Below, one piece after another: positions 1-6,345 of a stretch of 12,318 nucleotides of DNA. The notes beneath the pieces were generated by a model. It was not told the DNA's origin, did not search any database, and was given only the letters and a program-made list of their open reading frames with translations. Each line of letters begins with the position of its first letter. Positions within the stretch are counted from its first letter, which is position 1. Both the position numbers and the translations under genes were made by a program. The stretch comes from Betaproteobacteria bacterium (lineage in GTDB: Bacteria > Pseudomonadota > Gammaproteobacteria > Burkholderiales > SG8-39): contig SHXF01000124.1 in assembly GCA_009693435.1 (NCBI GenBank), positions 1-12,318 of the forward strand, read 5' to 3'.

Positions 1-186
1 GATCCGTGAGTTCTTCCCGAAGAAGATGCGCTTCGATTCAATCACCCAAAAGGATATCTCTGCCGCCATGCACTACCTCAACCATCGCCCCAGAAAATGC
101 CTCGGCTTCAAAACACCCCACGAAGTCTTCTGGAAGAAGCTACACTCGCGTCATAACGCGGTTGCACTTCAGACTTGAATCCGCCC
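1..186 (+). mobile_element. IS30-family insertion sequence, 3' end only
   Basis: The left edge carries the last part of an IS30-type element: the transposase C-terminus followed within a few bases by sequence that belongs to the interrupted neighbour gene. The transposase stop is at 176-178. The minus-strand tctC frame remains recognisable down to about position 187, so the IS boundary is placed near 180-190 on the loss of tctC similarity. The terminal inverted repeat should lie in the last 20-30 bases before that boundary. The other IS end is outside the window, so neither the repeat nor a target duplication can be confirmed. Confidence 0.75.
2..178 (+). CDS. IS30-family transposase, C-terminal fragment
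   Basis: The open frame enters from the left edge and runs 58 codons to a TGA. The peptide contains the block LNHRPRKCLGFKTPHEVF, characteristic of the end of the catalytic domain of IS30-family DDE transposases, where the C-terminal part of the rve/integrase core reads roughly 'LN.RPRK.LG..TP.EvF'. It ends in HNAVALQT, a typical IS30-type terminus. The DDE catalytic residues other than those near this block lie outside the window, so activity cannot be judged. The last ten bases overlap, antisense, the truncated tctC frame on the other strand. The true gene start lies upstream of the window. Confidence 0.85.
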   Translation: MREFFPKKMRFDSITQKDISAAMHYLNHRPRKCLGFKTPHEVFWKKLHSRHNAVALQT

Positions 187-1029
187 TTTATTGACCTCGG
201 CAGCAAGGCGATTAATGATGGCTGCCGGTGTTTTCAATGGCGCTATCAAACCATACCAGTTCACCACCACCACGCCTTTGACGCCGGCTTCGGCGAAGGT
301 GGGCACGTTGGGCATCGCCGGCACGCGTTTGCCGGGTGTGACGGCCAGTGCACGCAGGCGTCCGGAATTGATGTGGGAGATCGATGAAATAATCGTCGGG
401 AACGACGACTGCACGTACCCGCCCACCAAATCAGAATACGCCGCGCCCATGCCCTTGTACGGCACATGCGTCATGCGCGTGCCGGTGGCGATTTTGAAGA
501 GTTCGCCGCACATGTGAATGAGGCTGCCGATACCCGACGAGCTGAAATTGATTTTGTCGGGATTCGCCTTTAGATATTGCGCGAATTCCAGCGCCGACTT
601 TACCGGTATCGACGGATGCACCACCATCACATAGCCCTGCGCGGTCACTTGCGCAATCGGCGCGAAATCACGCGCAATCTCGAAGCGCGATTTATACAGC
701 AGCGGGTGCACCACCGTGGTAGCGCTGATCATCAGCAGCGTATGCCCATCGGGCGCAGCCGCTGACGTGATATCGAGCGCGATTTGACTGCCCGCGCCGG
801 GCCGGTTGTCCACCACGAACGTCTGTCCGAAAGCTTCACCGAGCTTCAGCGAAAGGGATCGCGTAACGGTGTCCATGCCGCCGCCCGCGGCCAGCGGCAC
901 CAGTGTGCGCACGGGGCGGTTGGGGTACGCCTGGGCATGCGCTGCGGCGCTCACAGCACCCAGCGCACACACCAGCAGGCCAGTAAGCGCAGCTGTAGAT
1001 ACGGTGTAAGCGTTTGTTTTTACGGACAT
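169..1029 (-). pseudogene. Bug/TctC-family tripartite tricarboxylate transporter binding protein, C-terminus replaced by IS sequence
   Basis: This would be a periplasmic solute-binding protein of the tripartite tricarboxylate transporter (Bug) family, which captures small carboxylates. The first ~34 residues form a signal peptide with a hydrophobic core and an Ala-rich cleavage site (AHAQA before YPNRPV). Family blocks follow: 'YPNRPVR.LVP.AAGGGMD' at 35-53, 'VDNRPGAGS' at 73-81, 'PDGHTLL' at 93-99, 'HVPYKG' at 188-193, and 'AGVKG' near 248-252. Normal members are about 320-330 residues. This one stops at 286, and its last residues (GRIQV) are encoded by the IS30 end, so roughly 40-45 native residues (the final helices of lobe 1) are missing. 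A GGAG ribosome site lies 11 bases upstream of the ATG. No TctA or TctB gene is in the window, as is usual for stand-alone Bug genes. It may be expressed but is probably not functional. Confidence 0.8.
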
Positions 1030-1382
1030 TTTTTTATATACTCCACTACCTTGAAATTGACCCAGCGCAACACCGCTGGCGGGCCCTGCCCTCAGTGTAG
1101 CCGCTCGTGACCAAAGCTATGGGTTCATGCGCAAATTCACCGATCTCATAATGGCACAGTCGATGCCAGACGGCCTTTGGGCGGGGACAATCCAATCTGC
1201 ACCGGGCCGGGGGGACAGCTCACACGCCGGTGAAGCATTGTTGCGTCCTTTTACGTTTTGAGTGGCCTGTAACTGCATAAATAATGAGCACCCGCGCGCT
1301 AAAAAGGGTATATTTAATGGCTGCCGCAAGCGTTCGACCGTCGCATCGACATCGTAACCATGAGCCCGCAGCTTCACCACCC
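1030..1382. other. 353-base intergenic region between divergent genes
   Basis: This stretch lies between the truncated tctC (leftward) and the M48-like lipoprotein (rightward), so it should hold both promoters. A frame of 87 codons on the minus strand (1117-1380) resembles no family I recognise and lacks a convincing ribosome site, so I do not call it a gene. The only regulatory candidate I can point to is the -35/-10 pair at 1258-1285. Apart from that I see nothing definable. Confidence 0.5.
1258..1285 (+). promoter_or_regulatory. possible sigma-70 promoter for the M48-like lipoprotein
   Basis: TTGAGT (1258-1263) and AATAAT (1280-1285) sit 16 bases apart. They match the -35 consensus at four of six positions and the -10 consensus at five of six. 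Transcription from here would give a leader of about 90 bases before the ATG at 1383. This is a pattern match only; a second AT-rich hexamer (TATATT at 1309-1314) lacks a -35 partner. Confidence 0.3.
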
Positions 1383-2255
1383 ATGAGCCGCTTGTATTCC
1401 CTGTTAATCGCCTGCTTCGCTTGTATGGTTATGGGCGGATGCGCCGCCACCGGCCCGGATGGCAGCGACTCGATACTTGCGCCGACACCGGTGAGCGAGA
1501 TCTATTCGCAGGCAAGTCTGCAAATCATGCTGGCGTTTATGCCCGTTCCGCACAATAACCACTTCGACAACCCCGAATTGGAATGCACCGGCCCCACCGT
1601 GTTCGAGGAACGCGTTGCGCGCATCGGCGCCAAACTGGCTGCAGCGGCCTACCACAGCTACCCCGGCCTCTCGCAACGCATCCCGCGCTTTGTGTTCGCC
1701 GTTTCCGATAAGTCTGAAGCGGGTGTTGCGTCCACTGCCGGTGGTCTGATTGTCGTGCTGCGGCCGGTGAGCGAAATTTCATTGTCGGATGATGCGCTCG
1801 CCTTTGTCATGGCGCGCGAGCTCGGCCACGTGATATCGCGGCACCATGAACAGAACACCGCCACCAGCATCGCTTTTTCCGTGGCAGCCACGGTACTGGC
1901 GCCGGCGCTCAACGTGGCACGCTTGCTGGCGTTGCTCACCTCCAGTACCAGCAGCGCGACGGCGGCGAGCACGGTTTCCAGCGCAGTCTCCTACGCGAGT
2001 TCGCGTGCAGTGATTGCAAGCTACGGCCAGCGCCAGCGCATGACCGCCGACGGCGTTGCGCTGCGGCTGCTGCCGCAGGCCGGTTATGAAGCCAGAGCAG
2101 TGCCCGCTGGATTCGTGGCGGATTGCCCGAAAGCACCACCAACCAAGTGGCTGCGCGAGCTGCAGGAATCGGTAACGCTGCTTACGCCGTCCCCCGCCCG
2201 CGCCGATGACGCACGTATAGCAGTATCGGTGCCGACGCCACAGCCTGCGGAATAG
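1383..2255 (+). CDS. M48-like peptidase homologue, lipoprotein, degenerate zinc site
   Basis: The ATG at 1383 is chosen because it puts a lipoprotein signal at the N-terminus: a charged start, a hydrophobic run and the lipobox-like MGGC with Cys20. The frame is open upstream (to 1284), but that extension is Arg/His-rich and would bury the signal. No strong ribosome site is visible. Residues ~75-245 follow the periplasmic M48 (Loip/YcaL-like) layout: a helix before the motif, 'ARELGHVISRHH' at 144-155, a hydrophobic helix at ~161-185, then 'QRMTADGVALRLLPQAGYE' at 218-236. In active M48 enzymes the motif is HExxH, and the third ligand is the Glu of an 'E-A-D' triplet. Here the first His is Arg145 and that Glu is Thr221, so two of three zinc ligands are missing, while Glu146 and His149 remain. 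It is probably an outer-membrane-anchored pseudo-peptidase or a decaying gene. Residues after ~245 are low-complexity. Confidence 0.75.
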   Translation: MSRLYSLLIACFACMVMGGCAATGPDGSDSILAPTPVSEIYSQASLQIMLAFMPVPHNNHFDNPELECTGPTVFEERVARIGAKLAAAAYHSYPGLSQRIPRFVFAVSDKSEAGVASTAGGLIVVLRPVSEISLSDDALAFVMARELGHVISRHHEQNTATSIAFSVAATVLAPALNVARLLALLTSSTSSATAASTVSSAVSYASSRAVIASYGQRQRMTADGVALRLLPQAGYEARAVPAGFVADCPKAPPTKWLRELQESVTLLTPSPARADDARIAVSVPTPQPAE

Positions 2256-2272
2256 CGCGCACGGCGCGTGGC

Positions 2273-2299
2273 GCGGCTGGTGCGGCTGGTGCGGCTGGT
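2273..2299 (+). repeat. three perfect tandem copies of a 9-bp unit
   Basis: GCGGCTGGT occurs three times without mismatch (2273-2281, 2282-2290, 2291-2299), starting 17 bases after the stop of the M48-like gene. Because the unit length is a multiple of three, a readthrough or former C-terminal extension could carry it in frame, but here it lies outside the gene. Confidence 0.9.
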
Positions 2300-2321
2300 G
2301 CATTGTGCGTGAGTTAGCGCT

Positions 2322-2381
2322 GAATTTTAAGAGTTAAATTCTTGTTCCAACTAATTGATATTATTAGTTTTTATTCAATTA
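2322..2381. terminator. AT-rich palindrome cluster between convergent genes, possible weak terminator
   Basis: Three small palindromes crowd this AT-rich patch: GAATTT/AAATTC (2322-2327 with 2336-2341), AACTAAT/ATTAGTT (2349-2355 with 2363-2369, seven-base loop) and an overlapping alternative TAATTGA/TCAATTA (2352-2358 with 2375-2381). The second is followed by a T run (2368-2372), so it could stop plus-strand transcripts from the M48-like gene, and the region could also receive leftward transcripts of the amidohydrolase operon. The stems are almost all A-T, so termination would be weak. Confidence 0.35.
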
Positions 2382-2400
2382 ATAGAGTCTGACCCCATTA

Positions 2401-3222
2401 TTAAGTGAAGTACAGTTGGAGCGCGGATTCGCCGCCGATGATGCGCCGTAGCGCGGCATCGGGCACCCAGCGTTTTAGCGCCGCGATGGTGTCGCCGTAG
2501 CGCACCTGGGTTTCGAATGCCGCGAACGGCCAGTCGCTGCCCCACAGTAAACGCTCCGCACCGCAGTGTTTCACCAGTTCACGCGCGCAGGCTGCCGCGA
2601 CTTCGGGTGACTCCATGCGATAGCCGGCTGACAGTTTGACCCAGGTACGCCCTCGCGCTACCGAACGCATCACGGCTTGAAAGCCCGCACACGAGACACC
2701 CTTGCCGCGCTGCGGGTGGCCGAAATGATCGATGACGATTTTCACGCCGGCGGATTCCAGTGCAGCGATCGGCGCTTCGATCAACTCTCCCGATTGGTTC
2801 AGATGCACATGCCAGTCGAGATCAGCCACGCGGCGCAGAAACTTGCGGTACTCGGGCGCGGTGATATCCGGCGGATTTTTGACGTTGCGCCACTGCAAGC
2901 GCACGCCGGTAACACCATCCGCTTTCATCATGCGCAGGATGTACGGGTCGATGTCCGGCCGCACGATAGCGGTGGTGCGCAGCCGCGGGTGCTTGCGTGT
3001 GGCTTCGAGCGAATACTCGTTGTAATCGTCATACAGGCTTGCCGCCGCCAGCACCGCGTAACGCACGCCATGTTGATCGAGTGTGGCGATGTACTGCTCG
3101 ATGGTCGCGTCTTGCGGCGGCTTGTGCCAGGCCGTGGCGCTTAACGGCATGCCGGTGGTGTAGACATGGGCATGGGTATCGACGAGCGGCGCGTCGTGGG
3201 TTGAATCAGAACCATTTCGCAT
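2401..3222 (-). CDS. amidohydrolase-2 family TIM-barrel hydrolase (LigI-like)
   Basis: This cytoplasmic 273-residue protein has the marks of the amidohydrolase-2 family, which includes 2-pyrone-4,6-dicarboxylate lactonase (LigI) and related lactonases and decarboxylases. Visible in order are the HxH motif after strand 1 (VDTHAHV, His17 and His19), 'GVTGVRLQWR' at 103-112, 'WHVHLN' at 137-142, 'IDHFGHP' at 164-170 and 'LLWGSDWPF' at 225-233, with Asp230 as the conserved strand-8 aspartate. Length is normal for the family (about 270-300). It is the last gene of the four-gene minus-strand cluster, 23 bases downstream of the NHL gene. No strong ribosome site precedes its ATG, suggesting translational coupling or a weak start. 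Hydrolysis of a lactone or cyclic ester is the likeliest reaction; the substrate is unknown. Confidence 0.85.
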   Translation of the reverse strand: MRNGSDSTHDAPLVDTHAHVYTTGMPLSATAWHKPPQDATIEQYIATLDQHGVRYAVLAAASLYDDYNEYSLEATRKHPRLRTTAIVRPDIDPYILRMMKADGVTGVRLQWRNVKNPPDITAPEYRKFLRRVADLDWHVHLNQSGELIEAPIAALESAGVKIVIDHFGHPQRGKGVSCAGFQAVMRSVARGRTWVKLSAGYRMESPEVAAACARELVKHCGAERLLWGSDWPFAAFETQVRYGDTIAALKRWVPDAALRRIIGGESALQLYFT

Positions 3223-3245
3223 GGCGGGGCTATGCTATTTCTCAA

Positions 3246-4229
3246 TCATTGAGTGAGCGTCAATTTCTGAAAGGTATGGCAATCCGCCGGCGCGCGGCCA
3301 CGGCTGACCGCGAAGGTCCAGGTGACTTCACTCACGTAGACGTCGTGTTTTGAATCCACCGCCAGACCGTGCGGCGCGGCAAAGCTGCCGGGTGCTGTGG
3401 CTTCCGGCGTGCCCAGGCGCGACAACAGCGTGCCGTCTTTGTCGAAAATACTGAGACGTGCATGACGCGCCTTGCTGATCGGGCCGTGGGTGAACGAATG
3501 ATCGCCCACATGCCACCACAGTTCGGTGACGTAGGCACGGCCCTGCGCATCGAACACCACATGTGTCGGGCGCTGGGTGTCCGTCCACTCTTCCAGAAAC
3601 TCGCCGTCGGGACTGAAAATCTGGATGCGGTCGCTCTCGCGGTCGCACACGAACACGCGCCCGTTGGCATCTATCGCGATGCCGTGCGGCAGATGAAATT
3701 GACCCGGTCCGCGCCCCGGCGTGCCCCACGAGCGCTTGAGTTGGCCGGTCGGCGAGAACACATGCACACGCGCGTTGCCGTAACCGTCCGACACATAAAT
3801 GTCGCCCGTGAGTCCGATGGCAATATTGGTCGGGCGGTTAAACGGCCCCGCCGAGCGCGCAACCGATGGCGTGGTGCTGCCGTCATAGCCGGTGTCGGAG
3901 GGCGTATTCATGGTGCCCAGCGTCATCAGTAATTTGCCCTCGGGCGAAAATTGCCGCACCGTATGGTTGCCGTCATCGGTGCAAAACAGCGTGCCATTGG
4001 GCGCGACATAAATGCCGTGCGTGCGATAGGTAAAATCACCGGTACCCCAGGAGCGTATGAAATTGCCTTTCTGGTCATACACAATCACCGGATGCTCGCC
4101 GCGGCACATCAGATACACGCGGTCCTCGCCGTCCACTGCCACGCCGGCCACGTCACGATGCGCGTAACCTTTGGGCAGTTGCTCCCAGCCTTCAACAGCG
4201 GAATATTTGAGTGGGTCGTTTGCGGCCAT
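3246..4229 (-). CDS. NHL-repeat six-bladed beta-propeller protein
   Basis: The 327-residue protein is built almost wholly of NHL-type blades. Six repeats of the pattern 'hGIavd.nG.vyV.d' are visible, around residues 27-42 (GVAVDGEDRVYLM), 71-87, 134-148 (NIAIGLTGDIYVSDG), 182-197 (HGIAIDANGRVFVCDRES), 222-236 and 287-301 (HGLAVDSKHDVYVS). Each is separated by an 'f.pdG.fl..wG' strand, for example 'SWGTPGRGPGQF' at 167-178. The fold resembles the peptidyl-alpha-hydroxyglycine alpha-amidating lyase domain and similar bacterial NHL proteins, but no enzyme activity can be claimed. No signal peptide or membrane segment is present, so it should be cytoplasmic. AGGAG lies 7 bases before the ATG. It sits 35 bases after DoxX and 23 before the amidohydrolase, and may act as a scaffold or lactonase-like partner of these enzymes. 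Confidence 0.8.
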   Translation of the reverse strand: MAANDPLKYSAVEGWEQLPKGYAHRDVAGVAVDGEDRVYLMCRGEHPVIVYDQKGNFIRSWGTGDFTYRTHGIYVAPNGTLFCTDDGNHTVRQFSPEGKLLMTLGTMNTPSDTGYDGSTTPSVARSAGPFNRPTNIAIGLTGDIYVSDGYGNARVHVFSPTGQLKRSWGTPGRGPGQFHLPHGIAIDANGRVFVCDRESDRIQIFSPDGEFLEEWTDTQRPTHVVFDAQGRAYVTELWWHVGDHSFTHGPISKARHARLSIFDKDGTLLSRLGTPEATAPGSFAAPHGLAVDSKHDVYVSEVTWTFAVSRGRAPADCHTFQKLTLTQ

Positions 4230-4264
4230 GCCGTTCTCCTGTGATGCGTAAATATGTTAAACGC

Positions 4265-4648
4265 CTAGCGTCTGTTGACACCGTAACGTCCGGCGCCGAT
4301 CAGCGCCACCACCAGCCCCGTGAACAAAAAGAAGCCCTGCAACTCCAGCGCCCAGCCACCGCTTCTGCCCAGATCAGTCAACTGATGTGAATGCGATAAC
4401 ACGATCGCAAAAATCATGTTGATCACAATAAGCAGCCCGCCGAGGCGCGCATAAAAACCGAGGATCACCAATAGCGGCGCAATGATTTCACCGATATACA
4501 CGCCATAGGCGACCCACGCCGGCCATCCGATGCCGATCAGCGAAGCCTCGATACCACTCACGCCTTTGACGATTTTTGCATAGCCGTGAAACAGCATGAA
4601 AATGCCCAGCATCAGCCGCAGCAACAGTTTTCCGAGATCATCCGTCAT
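4265..4648 (-). CDS. DoxX family membrane protein
   Basis: A 127-residue integral membrane protein with four hydrophobic segments (about 7-24, 42-64, 67-85 and 102-120) and the DoxX-family opening 'LLLRLMLGIFMLFHGYAKI'. It also has 'IGEIIAPLLVILGFYARLG' in the middle, where the family keeps a Glu inside the second helix region. Members are small inner-membrane proteins linked to quinone- or thiol-based redox reactions; a precise role is generally unknown. AGGAG precedes the ATG by 8 bases. It lies 49 bases after the PrpD-like gene and 35 before the NHL gene, so co-transcription is likely. Confidence 0.87.
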   Translation of the reverse strand: MTDDLGKLLLRLMLGIFMLFHGYAKIVKGVSGIEASLIGIGWPAWVAYGVYIGEIIAPLLVILGFYARLGGLLIVINMIFAIVLSHSHQLTDLGRSGGWALELQGFFLFTGLVVALIGAGRYGVNRR

Positions 4649-4697
4649 GTTAATGCTCCTGGCTGATACCGCTCACCGGCACTCTATGCGCACACAA

Positions 4698-6089
4698 CTA
4701 CGCTTTCACCGTCAACTTCACCAGCGCATCGGCACGCCCCTGTTTCTCCAGCTCACGGCAGGTTGCAATGATTGAATTAAACTGCGCCGCCGCAATCGGC
4801 AGACCGGGAATCACCTCCTGCAGGCGGCGCACCTCTTCGTCGAAATTCCAGATGAACTCGCGCCCGCTGGATTGCTTGGTGTAACTCTTGCCGTCCTTGG
4901 TAAAAATGGTAATGCGTGGACCGAACAGCGTCATTTTATGCGATGGAATGATGGTCACGCGATGCATCAATTCCAGCACTTCGGGCGGATCGTCCGCTGC
5001 CTCAAGCCTGCGGCCGCGCAACGCCGGGTAACCGCGTTTAACCACGCCGTAGGCGGTGAAATACGCGGTGCCGCCCTGTTTCCCTGCGCCGTCCTCGCGC
5101 CGGCTGGGAAATGCGGGACTTGGGTATTGCGTTTCCAGCCAGTTCACCACGGCTTCGACGCGGGCAACATCCTGATAGCGGATATTGTTTTCCTCGCACA
5201 GCTTCGCGGTGACATCGATATGCGCGATGTTGTAACCGGCGATAAAGTAGATGCGATAAAGCGTCTCCAGGAACATCCAGTCGCGGCCAAGGTTGGCGGT
5301 AATGGCATCGAGGCTCGCGCGCGTGTCGCCGGTAAAACTGTAGCCAAGCGCACCTTTGTTGTTGCCTGTGTAGGCGTGATAAAAACCGGCATCGCCTTCG
5401 AGTACGGTTTCGCCGCCCACATGTCCCGGCTGCGCTAGCGCTACCGCGAGCATGGCGCTGCGCGTGGCCGCTCCCTCGCGCAGCGGCGTGCCGCCGCAGC
5501 GCGCGGCTTCAAGGTTGCCGGAGGCGAGACTCGCGCACAGCGCAATGGTGCTGTTGACCTGATCTTCGCTGTAACCCATCACCTTCGCCGCAGCCACTGC
5601 CGCGCCGAAAATGCCGAACACCGGGCCAGGGTGAAAACCTTGCGACATCACGGTCGGAATAAATTCCGCCGCCATGCGTTCCATCACCTCATAGCCCGCA
5701 ACCACGCCGGTAAGGTACGCCTTGCCCGACGCGCCCGCTGCCTCGGCCGCCACCAGCGAGGCGGGAATGATCGCGGTGTTGGGATGCGTGAGCATGCGAA
5801 AAGTGTCGTACTTGCCGCCCGCCAGCGCCAGCTCCGAGTTGGCATAAGCCGCGCCGCCTTTGGTCACCAGCGTGCCATCGACCAGCAGCGATGCGCCTTT
5901 TTTTACGCCGTTTTCTTCGTCGGCGATCATCTTCACCGCCTGCCTGCCGGCGGCCGTTTTCGAGCCCAGCAGCACCGAGGTGAGTGCATGCAGGGTCACA
6001 CCCTTGGCGCGATCAATCACCGCCGGCGGAAGATCTTCATAGCGCAGCGCTGCGACCCATTGCGCTAATTGTCGACTGAGGGATGCCAT
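4698..6089 (-). CDS. MmgE/PrpD family protein
   Basis: At 463 residues the protein matches the usual family length (about 440-480). The family includes 2-methylcitrate dehydratase (PrpD), cis-aconitate decarboxylase and iminodisuccinate epimerase; these are cytoplasmic enzymes acting on polycarboxylates. Typical features are the helical N-terminal part ('LPPAVIDRAKGVTLHALTSV' at 20-39), the 'ANSELALAGGKYDTF' segment near 83-97 and the Gly/Ala-rich helix 'HPGPVFGIFGAAVAAAKVMG' at 153-172. Further on are 'CGGTPLREGAATRSAML' near 198-214 and the C-terminal alpha/beta domain with 'VTIIPSHKMTLFGPRITI'. AGGAG is 9 bases before the ATG. It is the first gene of the four-gene cluster, so the operon promoter should lie in 6090-6345. 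No prpB, prpC or acnD neighbours are present, so a propionate role is unlikely; dehydration or epimerisation of another organic acid is inferred. Confidence 0.88.
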   Translation of the reverse strand: MASLSRQLAQWVAALRYEDLPPAVIDRAKGVTLHALTSVLLGSKTAAGRQAVKMIADEENGVKKGASLLVDGTLVTKGGAAYANSELALAGGKYDTFRMLTHPNTAIIPASLVAAEAAGASGKAYLTGVVAGYEVMERMAAEFIPTVMSQGFHPGPVFGIFGAAVAAAKVMGYSEDQVNSTIALCASLASGNLEAARCGGTPLREGAATRSAMLAVALAQPGHVGGETVLEGDAGFYHAYTGNNKGALGYSFTGDTRASLDAITANLGRDWMFLETLYRIYFIAGYNIAHIDVTAKLCEENNIRYQDVARVEAVVNWLETQYPSPAFPSRREDGAGKQGGTAYFTAYGVVKRGYPALRGRRLEAADDPPEVLELMHRVTIIPSHKMTLFGPRITIFTKDGKSYTKQSSGREFIWNFDEEVRRLQEVIPGLPIAAAQFNSIIATCRELEKQGRADALVKLTVKA

Positions 6090-6282
6090 AGGTTCATTCT
6101 CCTGGTTGCTACGGGTTGATAGGACGGGCGCGCCAGCTTAGAGGCTGAAATGTGAGTATAGACGCAGTACCCGCCTTTGCGCCGGGACTCGCGCGCAACG
6201 GCTGCGCATACCCTGCGCATTGTACCCGCCGCAAGTTCGCTGCCGGCATTCCGTGCGAGAATAGCTACGCGCTTGCGGTGAT

Positions 6283-6311
6283 GTTCCATAAGTATTTGTT
6301 TTAATTATAGT
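6283..6311 (+). promoter_or_regulatory. possible promoter in the divergent PrpD / heme-propeller intergenic region
   Basis: The 256-base gap 6090-6345 must hold promoters for both directions. Its right part (about 6289-6330) is a sharp AT-rich island in an otherwise GC-rich region. Inside it TATAGT (6306-6311) matches the -10 consensus at five of six bases, with a poor -35 (GTTCCA, 6283-6288) 17 bases upstream, so activation by a regulator would be plausible. No clear operator palindrome and no leftward promoter for the PrpD operon were found. Confidence 0.25.
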
Positions 6312-6334
6312 TAAATTTCATGTTGTTCTTCAGC

Positions 6335-6342
6335 GGAAGGAG
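6335..6342 (+). promoter_or_regulatory. strong ribosome binding site before a double ATG
   Basis: GGAAGGAG is followed by two consecutive ATG codons at 6346 and 6349. The distance from GGAG is 3 bases to the first and 6 to the second, so the second may be the preferred start; the proteins differ by one Met in the signal peptide. Confidence 0.7.
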
Positions 6343-6345
6343 CAG

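Noticed and set aside
1117..1380. An 87-codon minus-strand frame in the gap left of the lipoprotein gene
   Set aside because: No recognisable family, no convincing ribosome site, and it lies where promoters are expected.
2273..2299. A CRISPR-type or iteron array
   Set aside because: The units are 9 bp, contiguous and without spacers, and no replication or cas gene is nearby.
4872..5438. A 188-codon plus-strand open frame opposite the PrpD-like gene
   Set aside because: It is a shadow of a full-length MmgE/PrpD gene; no ribosome site or domain pattern supports it.
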